Assembly (NCBI GenBank): GCA_902651635.1
Contig: CACRSC010000064.1
Span: 95,039 to 159,038 of the forward strand
Origin: Mastigamoeba balamuthi
Lineage: Eukaryota; Evosea; Mastigamoebida; Mastigamoebidae
DNA: 64,000 nt
Reading direction: 5' to 3'
Below the pieces are notes generated by a model. That model was not told where the DNA came from. It made no database searches and saw only the letters and a list, made by a program, of their open reading frames with translations. Below, one piece after another: positions 1 to 11,237 of this stretch. Both the position numbers and the translations under genes were made by a program. Within the stretch, counting starts at the first letter, position 1, and every line of letters starts with the position of its first letter.

Positions 1-1119
1 AGATGTCCAATTGCAGGGGTCGGGCCACAGTGAACACCCGTCTCCACTGAGCGAGTGGTGCAGGTCGCAGAGTGCCGAAACCTGCTCCTCCGGGGAGGTC
101 TGTGCCTGCTTCCCCAGGGCCGACACTGCTGCCCGAGCCACGAAAGGAATAGGTCTCAGTACCATAACGCCGAAAGTGATAGCATAGCACTTGAGTAACG
201 CACTTATCAGCAGAAACCATACAGTAAGGGCGGTTGCTTCTGTCGCTGGCATGTTGTGCATGCGTGAGGAATTACGGTAATGGCGAGATTTGGGAGTATC
301 TCGCCAGCAATGGCCCTCCTGCCTTGCTCCTCGTATTTGCCAGGTTTTGCCAGTGCCGGCTGAGAGAAGGTCGACCTTTGTGACCTCAAGGAGAAGAACA
401 TTTCCGCGGATGTTGTTGATCGCCTGCCAGTGCACTGGGCACACGCTGCCGGAGCTGTACTTCGTGAAAACGGTAACGGGCCGTCATCGGGGGCATGGGC
501 TACGGAATCGGGCTGCCGAGGGAATTGGAAGAGGAAAAGTACCAATGACCCCTTGGCATTGTGGTCCGGTGCACCGGGCCAATCGGCAAGTTCATTTCTT
601 GTACCAACAAGCTGTCCTGCCTCGGACTCTGGGTCTCCTCTCATGTCGAAAGAACCCAGGCAGGGTCTCGGAGCAGCGGGTCGAGTAGATGAAACAAGAG
701 GGGTTGATACCGTGACTGAGCGAGGTTCACGAAACTTCAGAGCCTGTAGGTCAGTTGCTCTCATAACACATGGGCACCTCGCGCGACCACACGGGCGTCC
801 TATAGAGAGAAGAGCAGTCAGTCAGCACGGCATCTGAACGCCCGATTGAGCCTGGGCGGTTCAGGTAGCCAGAGGAAGGCGACACACAACAGGACTTTAA
901 GCACACACAAGGGGCAGGCGACGTGGGACCTCGAGGCGCGGAGACGCTCCTGGTGCCGAGTCACGAGCAGCGTACTCTCTTCAGTGCCTGCAGGCGTGGC
1001 CAGGTCACTCCACGTTCCCCGCGGGTCTCCGCGTGGCTGGGTTCAAATGCCACCAGAGGCAGCGAGCCCCGTTGGCTAGCGGCGTGCTCGACCGCACCGA
1101 GTGTCCACTCGGCCGAGAG
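1..1119. other. No recognisable gene
   Basis: I read this stretch on both strands. The open frames present (for example about 185 codons on the minus strand at 207-764) have low-complexity translations typical of chance frames in GC-rich DNA and resemble no family I know. No tRNA or obvious repeat was found. The right part probably holds the 3' flank of the minus-strand F-box gene. Confidence 0.5.
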
Positions 1120-2777
1120 TCAGTGGCATCCAAGTGTGGACTGGAAAGCGAACGCGACGCCCTGCCAGTCGCGCCAGAGCCCCGGCAGGCAGCCCTCCTG
1201 CACGCCCACGACGACCTGGCACCCCGCCGGGTGCTCCGCGATCGCCTGCGCTGCCACGGCCACCGCGTCCGCCGGCGCCCCGCCCGCGCCCTGCTCGCCA
1301 CCCTCGCCCTCGCCCTCGCCCTCCTCTCTCCCGAGAAAGGCCAGCCCCGCGTCCGCGAAGCACCGGGCGAGGGCGGGGGCCGCGGAGGCGACCAGGCGCA
1401 GGGGGCCGCCGCGCCTCCCGAGGTTCCTGTCGACGGTGAGGTCCAGCGCGAGCCGCCTCCAGGCCCCCGGCCTTACGCGGGCCAGCTGTTGCTCGTGCTC
1501 CCTCCGCAGCAGCCGCTGCTGCTCCCCGGCCGCCCCCTCGGGGACCGCGGGGCCCTCGGGCAGCACGAGGAGGCGCACGGCGCGCTGCCAGAGGGCGTCG
1601 GCCTGCGCGCACGTGGCGGCGGCGCGCCACGCACGGCAGACGCCCGACGCGCAGACGAGGTCGTCGACGGTCTCCACGAACGAGAGCACGGCCAGCAGCA
1701 CGTCGCCGCTCAGCGCCGACACAGCTCCCCGGCCGCCCGCGTCGTCGCCCTCGCCGGCCCTGTGCCTGGCCCGCGGTGGCGAGCACTCGCGGTCGTCGCC
1801 GTCGTCGTCGTCTGGGGCCGCGAGGGCTGCAGGGAGTTGGGCACCAATGGCGTCGCCCGGTGGCCCGTGGCGGCCCAGGGCCCCATCGGGCAGCGTGCCG
1901 GGAGCCTGGGAGCGTTGGTCCTCGCGTGTGAGCTGCAGGGCGACCTCGCGGCAGCGCCTGGGGGAGCCGTGGCTGCCCAGGAGCCCCTCGGACAGCGTTC
2001 CGGGGTCCACGGGGCGATCGTCCGTGCCAGCGCCTCCGACGGCGTCGCCGGGTGGCCCGTGGCGGCCCGGGACCCCACCAGGGAGCACGCCGGGAGCCTG
2101 GAGGCGCTGGTCCTCGCGCGCGAGCTGCAGGGCGACCTCGCGGCAGCGCCTGGGGGAGCCGTGGCGGCCCAGGAAGTCGTGCAGGTCCTCGCGCGCGAGC
2201 TGCAGGGCGACCTCGCGGCAGCGCCTGGGGGAGCCGTGGCGGCCCAGGAAGTCGTGCATGGCCCCCGCGACTACGCCCCTGCAGTGCGCGCACGCGGCCA
2301 GCGGCCACCCGTCCCTGCCCCCCGCACGCCCAGCACCGCTGCCTGCGCCGTCGACGCGGTGCAGGGCAGGCCCCGGGGGCCAGCCGCAGGCCCCGAGGTA
2401 GTCTGTGGCCCCGCAGGCGCACGAGTGCAGGGCAGGGCAGCCCCGCAGCGCCCGCACGGCCCCCGCGGCCCACGCGGCCTCGTGGCGCAGCCCCCGCGTC
2501 AGGGGCGCCACGCCGAGGCTCAGCCGCGGCTGGCCCCAGTCGTCCTCGTCGTCGGACGACTCGTAGCGGTGGCCCCGGTGGTCTCCGTCGTCGCCGTGGT
2601 GCCCGGGGTGCCCGTGGGACTCGTGGAGCTCGTGGAGCTCGTGGAGGGCGGGGTAGAGCGTGGCACCGAAGCCGCTGAGCACGGTCTGCGCGTGGAGGTG
2701 CGGCTGAGGGCCTGCGGGGGCCACGTGCCCCGGGAGGCGTCCTGGAAGCCGACGAAGAGCGTTTTCCACCCGCTCAT
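1120..2777 (-). CDS. F-box protein with internal tandem repeats
   Basis: This is probably a substrate adaptor of an SCF-type ubiquitin ligase. The F-box lies about two thirds along the minus-strand frame and begins VSALSGDVLLAVLSFVET, followed by the usual Leu/Val-rich helix, a CRAW motif and a Trp. Ahead of it are three copies of a roughly 25-residue unit (HDFLGRHGSPRRCREVAL and variants), a possible substrate-binding region of no family I recognise, and an acidic/His-rich N-terminal stretch. The main frame has no ATG for its first ~160 codons. The nearest ATG (2777, MSGWKTLF) is in another frame, so a short first intron is likely and the N-terminus is uncertain. The stop is at 1120. The gene is divergent from the ARL5-like gene, 143 bp apart. 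The F-box assignment is fairly secure; the ligase role follows from the family. Confidence 0.62.
1850..2263 (-). repeat. In-frame tandem repeats (75 bp and 192 bp periods) in the F-box gene
   Basis: A block starting gtcctcgcg at 2110 recurs at 2185 almost perfectly, giving a 75-bp period (25 codons). A more diverged copy starts near 1918, and a higher-order unit of about 192 bp (64 codons) runs from about 1850 and again from about 2042. Both periods are multiples of three, so copy-number change would keep the reading frame. Confidence 0.8.
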
Positions 2778-2877
2778 AGGGGACCCGCGGAATCGCCGGG
2801 AGATGATCGATCAGTTACCGCTGGATTCCGGGATGGGGTCGGAGATACGGGGATCTTGGGGGGTGCACCACGGGGGC

Positions 2878-2885
2878 AAATATCT
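2878..2885 (+). promoter_or_regulatory. AAATATCT motif upstream of the ARL5-like gene
   Basis: AAATATCT lies 36 bp before the start codon. The same octamer or its complement recurs close to several other gene starts here (9723, 11648, 11965, 30778). That it is a binding site is inference. Confidence 0.3.
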
Positions 2886-2920
2886 CTCGGGAGGGGGGCA
2901 GGTACACGCACGGCGGAAAG

Positions 2921-3376
2921 ATGGGCGGCGTTCTGGCGAAGCTGTGGGGGTGGGCGTTCAAGCTGCCCGAGTTCAAGGTGGTGGTGGTGGGCCTGACCAA
3001 CGCGGGCAAGACCACCATCGTCTACCGCCTGTGCGCCCGCACACCCCAACCCCCCATCTCTCTCTCATCTCTCTCCCCCTCCAACACCATCTCACTCACC
3101 ACACCCTCTCTCCGCCGCTCACCCCACGGGGGGACGCGCAGGCTGCTCAACGACGTGGTGGCGACGACGCCCACGGTGGGCAGCAACGTGGAGGAGCTGG
3201 TCTACAAGAACCTGCGCTTCCTCATGTGGGATCTCGGTGCGCCCCTCCTGCTGCCGCTGCTGCCGCTGCTGCCCCGGTGCCTCCGACTGCCCTCCTCCTG
3301 ACGGGCCGCCCTCTGCCCAGGGGGCTCCGAGATGCTCCGCGACTCGTGGAGCACCTACTACACCAACACACACGTG

Positions 3377-3412
<36 letters not shown>

Positions 3413-3879
3413 TGCGTTGAACACTGCTGACACGTGTGTGCAGGCGGTCATCTTTGTCGTGGACAGCAGCGACAGGGAGCGCCTCAACACCGTCCGCGAG
3501 GAGCTCCACAAGATCCTCTCCCACGACGTCTGCCCCTCCCCCCTCGCCCCCCCCGCAGAGGCCCTCGCTCACCACCCACCTCGCGCAGCTGCTCAAGCAG
3601 GCGGTGGTCCTCGTCTACGCCAACAAGCAGGACCTGCGGGGCGCCATGTCCGCCGCCGACCTCACGCAGGCCTTTGCCCTCCACGCCCTCAAGGACCGCG
3701 AGTGGCACGTCCAGTCCTGCTGCGCCCTCACCGGCGAAGGGTCCGCCCTCTCTCGCCCACCCCTTTGGAACTGGTGGCGGTGGTGGTGGTGGCCTCACTC
3801 TGCCTGTGCCTGTGCACCGCGCAGGCTCAACGAGGGGCTCGAGTGGATTGCGACCAAGTTCCGGCCAGACACCCGCTGA
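2921..3879 (+). CDS. ARL5: ARL5-like small GTPase (six exons)
   Basis: This is an ADP-ribosylation-factor-like GTPase; ARL5 proteins act at the trans-Golgi in membrane traffic. Proposed exons are 2921-3030, 3142-3236, 3321-3373, 3444-3527, 3559-3740 and 3825-3879. They join in frame with GT-AG boundaries to about 192 residues, the normal ARF-family length. Visible features are Gly2 for N-myristoylation, P-loop GLTNAGKT (residues 24-31), switch [11 protein letters not shown] (an ARL5 signature), WDLGGSE, the base-recognition NKQD, and CALTGEG near the C-terminus. The residue that is the catalytic Gln in most ARFs (WDxGGQE) is Ser here, and the P-loop has Thr where Asp is usual. Introns are 27-111 nt. 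ARL5 is the best fit because of the SNVEE and NTRFLMWD-like blocks; another ARL is less likely. Confidence 0.85.
3379..3413 (+). repeat. CTG microsatellite in an ARL5 intron
   Basis: About ten near-perfect CTG triplets lie in the intron between exons 3 and 4, with one TTG interruption. The intron boundaries around them are canonical, so the run is not coding. Confidence 0.8.
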
Positions 3880-4146
3880 CGCTGCTGGCTGCCCCTGCTG
3901 CTGCTGCTCGCGGCTCCCTGTGGAAGAGTGACGTCGCTATTAACACCTCAAAGATCAAGCGGTTATTCACTGTGTCTTATCGCCCAACCGCCCCGTCCCG
4001 CTCTCTGCGCCCGCCTCCTCCGTGTGCTGCGTGCTCTGTGCTCCGGTGCTGGTCTGTGCGGTGCCCGCCATGGGTCCAACGGGAGGAGGGGAGAGGAAGA
4101 AGGTGGTCCGGTGGTTTGCTCTTCCGCTGGCAGTCGATTACGATTT

Positions 4147-7100
4147 TCAGTTGTCGTCGCTGTCGCTCTCGGCCGCTGCTTTCCTGCGGGCTGCTGCTCT
4201 CTTTGGCTTCATGGGTGTTTTCCTCGGTGCCTCGGACCCTGCTCCGCACAGGCGGCGGCCTCTCCGTGAGCACTCGTGCGTGGCCACGCAGAAAGAGCCG
4301 ACTGAGCAGCCGGGGGATGTGGGAGAGGAGGGGAGAGAGGGAGGTGTGGTGGCCAGTCGCACCGCTCGATTCCGCGGGGTGCGACGACTGCTGCTGCTGC
4401 TCCTCGTCGTCGTCGTCTCTGGCCTTGGCCGCCCTCTTCCTGCGCGGTTTCTCTGTGCGGCAGCGGTGCGGTGCGCGTCGTCAGCAGGCGGCGCAGGCGT
4501 GGTGTTGCGCACCGTCCGACGACGACGACGACGAGAGCTCCAGCTTCTTCAGAGCCTTCTTGGCCGACGCTGCTGCCTGCACGGCTGCCGCCCGCCTGGG
4601 CCTCTGCGCCGTGCGCGGTGCCTCCTCCTCCTCCCCCGCCTGCCCTCCCTTGTCCCCCTCGTCCCTGCTCCTCTCCTCCTCCTCTTCCCCCTCCTTCTCC
4701 TTCTCCTTCTCCTTCTCCTTCTCCTTCTCCCTGTCCGCCGCCTTGGCGCCTCGCGCGCGTGCCGCAGCGGCCCTGGGCCTGGCGGGCGTCTTGCGCTTGC
4801 GCTTCCTGGCCTCTGCCTCGGAGCTGCCGTAGTCGTCCTCGTCGTCGTCGTCGTCGTCCAGCTCGAGCTCCTCCTCGCTCTCCTCGTCCTCCGACTCGGC
4901 CCTCCTCCGCTTGGCCCTCGCCGTCTTCTTGGCCGCCGTGCGCGGCTTGGCCGTGGTGGCCCTCTTGCCCTTCCTGGCTGTCCTGGGCGCCTCGGTCGCT
5001 GCCCCTGCCGCTGCCCCTGCCGCCGCTGCGCCCTCGTCCGCGCCGTCGCCGCCGGGCGCTGCTGCTGCTGCCGCCTGGCCCTCCTCGGCAGCGGCCGTGC
5101 TGGCGCCGCGCGCCGTGGCGATCATCTTCTCGAGCTCCTCGATGGCGGTCTTGAGCTCGGGGCGGGCCAGCTTGCGGGCCTTGGCGATGATCTGCGTGAA
5201 CGACGCGTGGACCTCGTCGTCCTGCAGCTTCTCCTGGTAGCAGGGGTAGAGCTCCCCCAGCTTCCTGATGCACTTGTCGTTGTAGTTGAGCAGCGTCAGG
5301 CAGTACGCCACGTCCCTGCACTGCTTCATGCCTGCCGCCCGTCGGTGCGCCAGTGCGTCAGGTGCGTCAGGTGCGTCAGTGCCCTCCGCGAGGGAGCAAG
5401 GGCAGGGCGCTGCTCAGGGAGGACGCGGGGCGCACTGAGCGTGGACCTGAAGCGCTGGCAGAGCTGCTCCAGCAGCGTCTCGAACTGCCTCTCCTGCGGC
5501 GGCCCAGCGGGTGAGCGTGCTCGTGCGCCGTGCGTCTCTGGCGCCGCACCTTCTGCAGGAACGAGAAGAGGAAGCGGACGATGCTGCGGAACGTCTCCGT
5601 CGACACGGCCTCCGAGACCGACAGCGAGCTGATGGTGTCGGGCAGTATGCTGTACACCGAGTTGCCCGACCCTGTGTCCCCCCGCCGCCCCCATGCTGCT
5701 CAGCGGCTCTGTGGGTGCCCTCTGTGCCGTGCCTTTCTGGCTGAGCTCGCTGAAGAACATGTGCGCGAGGTCCGACACGCGCTGGTCCGGGTCCTCCAGC
5801 GACAGGGCGAGCTCGCTGATCTGCCCCTTGAGCTGCGAGGCCCCCCGTTGAGCAGGGCAGAGCAGCAGCAGGGGCAGGGCAGGGCAGCGGGAGGGCGCGC
5901 GGTGCTCACCCGGATCATGTCGTTGAGGATGAGGTGCGTGAGGACGATGACCGCGTTCTTGCGTACGCGCGCCTCCCTGTCGCGCAGGCGCTCGTAGAGG
6001 AAGCGCGTCCAGGGCTCTGTGAGGTTGGGGAACCTGGCGCAGAGGTCGCCCAGCGCGATGACGATGTTCGAGCGGATCGTCTCCTCGGGCGCCGAGCTCA
6101 GGATCGACATGAGCAGCTGCAGGTTCTCCTCGCAGTACCTGGCGCTCGTGCACATGAACTTGCAGAGCGCCGTGGCCGCCGAGGCCCGCAGCTGCGGGTC
6201 GTTGTACTTGGCGCTCCTGTTCTTGCAGACGTCGATGACCAGCGGGCTGAAGAGGCCCAGCAGGTTGTCGCGCGACATGAGCTCCTCCTCGGCCCTCTCC
6301 TGCCGCCTCTCGGCCTCGGTCTCGACCAGCGCGGCCTCGGTCGCCTCGCCGAGGTCCTCCGCCTTGGCCTTCTTGCCCTTCCTGGCCGCGCTGGCCTCGC
6401 TGCGCGCCTCGGCCTCCCTCTTGGCCCGCTCGCTCATGCTGCGCTGCACAATGTCGATGTGCACCAGCTGCTTCAGCGCCACGTGGCCCACGACGAAGAA
6501 GAGCCTGCTGAGCACAGAGGCCCCCACGCGCTCCCTGCCGCCGCCCAGGGCCTTGCGGTACAGCTTGCGGATCAGCTCCTCGTGTATCATGTCCGGGTAC
6601 TCGGCCAGCACGTGCACGGCGTTGATCGCCTGCTCCGCCACCGGCAGCCACCGCTCAAACGGGGCCTCCGTGTCCGCCACGATCGACGACAGCAGCTCGA
6701 ACAGGCTGTGCGTGTTGGGCAGCCTCTTGGTCGACGGCCTCTTGACAGCCACCGTGGGCAGCGCTGGCTTTGCCGGCTGCTGCTGCTGCTGCTTCTCCTC
6801 CTCCTCGCCCGCAGCCGCTGCCGCTGCCGCCGCTGCTGCCCCCTTGGTCCGCTTGCGCGTGGACGCCCGCTTGGAGGTGCTCTGCGGCGGCTCGTCCGGC
6901 TTCACCTCCGCTGCTGCCGCTGCCGCCGCCTCGGCGGTCGTCTGCTGGCTCTGCTCCATCGCCCCTCTCCTGAGCCTCTGCAGGGCAATGCACCCGTACT
7001 TGGCGAGCACCTCGTCGTTCTGCGCAGCGCGTCAGCCACGGCGAAAGCGCTCTGTGCTGCCGCGTACCGCCCACGTGGGGCCCAGCGCGATGGCTGTGAT

Positions 7101-9668
7101 GAGGGCTACGTTCTCCGCGATGCTCAGAGGGTCGGCATACGCGATCATCCCGAGTACAATCATGGCGCCGCGCCTCTCCTCGCCCTGCTGCGTGTGCGCT
7201 GGCGGAGGGTCTCAGAAAGGCAGGACAGGGCGCTCTCTGGCACCCCCGTGGGCTTACCGAGTATGTGCCACAGCCCCTGCGTGATGCCGTGCGACCACAG
7301 CTTCCCGTCGATCAGCAGTGTGACGAGCTCTTCGAGCGAGGTGAGGTCTCCGAGGGTCGCTCCTTGCACCAGTCTGGCGACACCCGTGTCAGCAACCAAA
7401 AGGGCGGGAACGCGTCGCACTCGATGAGATTTCGCGCGACAACGAGGCCCTTGGGCGACGCGAGGAACATCTTCCTGTACGCGTCTATCAGCGCCTCCTT
7501 GATCCCCGTCTCCTTTGACCAGACCAGCGACAGCATTCTCCTCTCCCCCTCCTGTTATTCGTTCAGGCACTGGCGGGCGCAGAGACAGGCCGCGGCTACG
7601 GCAGCTCACCTTGGCCTTCTCGAGCCCAAACTCGTGGGCGATTTCGAAGAACTGCGTGGCCTCGAGCACGTCTGTGCTCGTCTTGGATCCGAGCAGGGTG
7701 CACAGCGTCGGCACGGAGCTCTCGACGAGCTGTATGAACTCGGCGGCGTCTCTGGCCCAGTTCCTGAAGCGCTGCACCTTCTTGTACATCTCCTCCGGGG
7801 TCACGTCCTTGGCGTGGGCGGCAAACGGCGTCGACGCAAAGAGGGGGTCCAGCGCCTGCGGGGAGAGGGCGGCCTCGTTGATGGGGCCCACCAGGGTGTC
7901 GTCGTCCGCTGGCACCAGCGCGTTCTGGCTCTCCAGCTCCGCTTCGGGGCGCTCCCCAGCCTCGCTCAGCACCTTGGTCGCCTCGGCGAGCTTGCTGGTG
8001 AAGTACGACAGCTCCAGCTTCCCGCAGAACGGGTTGTACTTGACGAGGAGCGAAAGGAACTTCACGGCAGACTTGCGCACCTGCGAGGTCTTGTCTGCGA
8101 GGCGCTCGATCGTGAGCACCACGACGCGGCGCAGCCTCTTGAGCGGGACGACGCCGGGCTCTCTGCGCCGAGGAGGACAGCGGTCAGACGCGCGCTGTGG
8201 GGGGGTCCGATGCTGCGTGCTTGACGAGGTCGGCCCAGATCTGGATGACCTTGCTGCGCGTGTATGACGAGATGTCGTGAAACCTCTCCTCGAGCGGCAT
8301 CAGCAGCGAGTCCTGCCTCGCGGCATCCGGCACCTCGCCTGCGGCCAGGTCCTTGCGCGCGCTCTCCAGGGCCAGAACGCCCAGCGCCTGCAGCACTCCG
8401 TTCCTCATTATGTGGCTCTGCACCGCCCCCCGCCCCACGCTGTCAGGCAGAGGGCTCGCGGCAGCTGCAGGCTCACGGGGCCGTCCAGGTGCGGCGTGAG
8501 GACGGAGACGGCGGGCAGCACGAGGGACGGCAGCTTCCGCGCGAGCTCCACGACGAGGTCCGAGACGTTGGTCGCGAGCGGCGTGTCCTTCTCCAGCATG
8601 GCCGTGTCGATCTTGGCGACCTCCCTCAGCACCGCGCCCGCCGCGTTCTCGCAGTCGTAGTCCGAGACCGCGGCCTCGACGGCCTCTGCGAGCGCGGCGA
8701 CCGCGTGCTGCGCCGACGCCTGGTGCAGGGTCTGCACGAGCCCCGAGGCCAGCAGCCCGACCTGCCCGCGCCTGCAGAGCGCGCCGAACAGCGCGCACAT
8801 GCACTTGCGCACGCCCCTGGCCTTGGTGTTGGGCGCCGACGAGAAGGCCTGCAGCACCGCGCGCGTGACGGCGGCGAGGAACTCGTCCTCGGGCTGGCAC
8901 GCGCGGCCCCAGAGGTCGCCCGAGCACGCGGCCTCGAGCGCCTCGGACAGCGCCGAGAGTGCGCGCTCCCTGCGGTCCTCCGACCCCCACCAAGGCCCCA
9001 GCGCCGCGTCCTTGCCCTCGGCCGCTGCACCGCCGCGCGCCCGCTTCCTCCCGGCGCCCGCGGGCGTCCTCGAGGCGGCGGCGGCAACCGCAGCGGACGC
9101 CTCTGCCGCGTCCTCGCGCTCAAAGAGGCGCACGAACCAGCAAGCCAAGAACGTCAGCATCCGCAAGGCGTTGCGCAGGCACTTGCGCGTCTCAGGGGCG
9201 CCGTCGTCGTCCCCGTCCTCGTCCTCGCCCCCACCGTCGCCGCGGGGTGGCCTGGGGGCTGCGTGGCGCGAGGCAAGAGACAGGGCGCTGCAGGCGGCGT
9301 CCGAGGCGCGGGCGCGGGCGTCGGCGGGCACCGAGGCCCAGCGCGTGGCCACGCGGTAGAGGGGGTCGAACGTCTCGTGCGCCGTGATGTCCGTGGGGTC
9401 GTTGCGCAGCCTGTCCTCGATCTCTGGCCGCACCCAGAATTCAGATTCAATTCGGCCCAAATTGGGATTCCTGGGATTCCTGGAAATGCAGGTGACGTGG
9501 CGCAGGCATTTTGCTTTTGAGGGGGTTGGCAAGCTAACCGGCGAGCAGGCTGGACAGCGGGCCGGGTGAGATGTCGATGTCGAAGTCCGGGGAGACGCGG
9601 TACTCGCTGGAGACGCCCGGGGCCTCGAGGTCGGTCTCGACCAGCGGCACCACAAACTCTCCCTCCAT
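4147..9668 (-). CDS. NCAPD2: Condensin complex subunit CAP-D2 (Cnd1/NCAPD2)
   Basis: This is the HEAT-repeat subunit of condensin I, which loads on chromosomes with SMC2/SMC4, CAP-H and CAP-G. The start MEGEFVVPLVETDLEAPGVS is an ATG at 9668. The Cnd1 N-terminal domain follows (LRNALRMLTFLACWFVRLF near 9150). The central part contains VRKSAVKFLSLLVKYNPF. The conserved C-terminal Cnd1 domain runs from about 6750 to 5400 (PQLRASAATALCKFMCTSA, ISELALSLEDPDQRVSDLA, YSILPDTISSLS). CRDVAYCLTLLNYND starts a basic and acidic tail (5320-4480). The gene has many short GT-AG introns. The frame of the tail stops at 4481, but a well-placed acceptor near 4245 opens a last exon ending AAARRKAAAESDSDDN at 4147, which suits this family's charged C-terminus. 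Exon joins near the 3' end are inferred. Confidence 0.88.
4690..4735 (-). repeat. Hexanucleotide repeat encoding a Lys-Glu run in CAP-D2
   Basis: CTTCTC is repeated about seven times on the plus strand. On the coding strand it reads as alternating Glu and Lys codons in the charged C-terminal tail. The period is a multiple of three, so length changes are tolerated. Confidence 0.8.
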
Positions 9669-9791
9669 CGCTGCGCGCAGTTGTTTTATTGATTGCTGAA
9701 TATCTAGATATTCTCCCCAGACAAAATATCTTTATTTATCTCTGCGTGCTTTTTTTGAAAGAGCGGCGCGAGCGCGGCGGTGGGGGTGGAA
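9669..9791. promoter_or_regulatory. Bidirectional promoter between CAP-D2 and the BuGZ-like gene
   Basis: The two start codons face away from each other across only 123 bp. The interval contains a perfect 16-bp palindrome, GAATATCTAGATATTC (9698-9713), and AAAATATCT at 9723-9731, and it is T-rich where its surroundings are GC-rich. Both genes act in mitotic chromosome behaviour in other eukaryotes, so co-expression through this region is plausible but inferred. Confidence 0.45.
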
Positions 9792-11237
9792 ATGGGCAAG
9801 AAGAGAAAGCGGAAGACGCGCGAGGACCTGAAGCCGTGGTGCTGGTACTGCGACAGGACGTTCGAGGACGAGAAGATCCTGATACAGCACCAGCGGGCCA
9901 AGCACCTCAAGTGCCACCTCTGCCACAAGAAGCTCAACACCGCCAGCGGCCTCCTCACCCACGTCACCAACGTCCACAAGGAGACCATCACCAAGTGCGG
10001 GCTCCCCTCCCCCCTCCACCACCTCCTCTGCTTCCTCAGTCGTTTTTCTCCCCTGCGTTGCTTTTTTCTGGGGGTTTTCGATTGATTTTGGTTGTATTTT
10101 TATCGTCAGATTGTTTTCTTCCGGTCTGTCATTTGATTTTTCGGGTGCGATTTGTCGCTGCCAGTCGTTTCTCACCCACTCCTGCGTGTTTTTCTGCGGT
10201 TTTTGATTGGTTTTGGCTGTATTATTCGTTGCGTTGTGTTTTGTTTTGGTCTGCCAATTGATTTCTGGTTTGTTTTCCCGCTGCTTCGTGGATGGCTTGG
10301 GCTGAGCTCGTTTTGTCACACCCGGCAGAGTTCCGAACACAAAGCCCGGGAGGGAGTCGCTCGACGTGGAGATCTATGGCATGGAGGGCATTCCCGCCGA
10401 GGACCTCAAGGAGTACGAGCGTCGCAGTTGCGTCTGCCTCCCACCCCGCCATCTGCCCCTCCTCCACCTCCATGGCACTCACGCCAATACCTCTATCACC
10501 CTCTCACTCTATCTCTCGCAGTGCTGGGCAGCGACGCCGAAGACGACGACGACACTGCAGCCGCCCCCGCTGCCGTCGGCGTGCTCCCCATCCCAGGCAC
10601 CGTCCCGTGAGTCGCCCAGCCTCCCCTTCCCTCGTCTCAGGCCGCCCCTCCCACTTGCAGCGCAGCACACATGGCGCCCATGGGCGCGGCGCCGCCTGTG
10701 GCCCCGGGCATGATGCCCGGCATGGCCCCGCAGGGCTACCCGCCGTGGGCAGCGCCCCCCATGATGATGATGGGCGCGGGGATGATGCCCATGATGCCCG
10801 GGTTCCCCGGCATGCAGATGCCCCCCGTCGGCATGGTCCCCGGGGCCCCGGGCATGTTCCCGCAGGCCGTCGGCGGCATGTTCCCCGGCATGCAGATGCA
10901 GCAGATGCAGCCCGCTGGCCCGCCCGGCTTGGTGCCCCCCGGCATGCCCGTCTCGCCGCAGGCGCAGACGTCGTTCGTGATCGCGCCGGTGCCGCAGCCC
11001 GTGGCCCCTGCCGCGCAGGCCGCCCCGCTCAACGTGTTCCAGGCCGCCGAGCAGGCGCAGGCTCAGGCCCAGGCCCAGGCTCAGGCAGGCAAGCTGGAGC
11101 AGCAGGAGGGGGCGGCAGAGGCACTGCAGCAGCAGCAGGTGCCGCAGTTTGTGCTGGTCTACGACAACGAGGCCGTGTCGATGGAGGAGAGCAGAGCACA
11201 GCACGCCAAGTACCGCTTCGACGGCGAGGCACAGTGA
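9792..11237 (+). CDS. BuGZ/ZNF207-like C2H2 zinc-finger protein with a GLEBS-like C-terminus
   Basis: BuGZ proteins bind spindle microtubules and carry the checkpoint protein Bub3. Exon 1 (9792-9994) encodes [20 protein letters not shown] and two C2H2 fingers (CWYC...HQRAKH and CHLC...HVTNVH) in the BuGZ order. The next exon (from 10329) continues [20 protein letters not shown], a family hallmark just after the fingers. A small acidic exon and a long Pro/Met/Gly-rich exon (from about 10662) follow, matching the family's disordered linker. The last coding stretch, [20 protein letters not shown], resembles the Bub3-binding GLEBS motif, including its Glu pair. The stop at 11235 coincides with a good donor (GTGAGT), so a further exon is possible. 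Fingers and family are clear; Bub3 binding is inferred. Confidence 0.82.

Noticed and set aside
1030-1060. GGTTCAAATGCC, like a tRNA B box
   Set aside because: The flanking bases do not form a T stem and no acceptor or anticodon stem could be built upstream.
1033-3420. Very long plus-strand open frame of 795 codons opposite the F-box gene
   Set aside because: It runs across the F-box gene and into the ARL5 exons out of frame, is low-complexity, and has no domain. Long antisense frames are expected in GC-rich DNA.
4209-5321. Gly/Arg-rich 370-codon minus-strand frame
   Set aside because: It overlaps the CAP-D2 C-terminal exon in another frame; the CAP-D2 frame has the conserved CRDVAYCL block.
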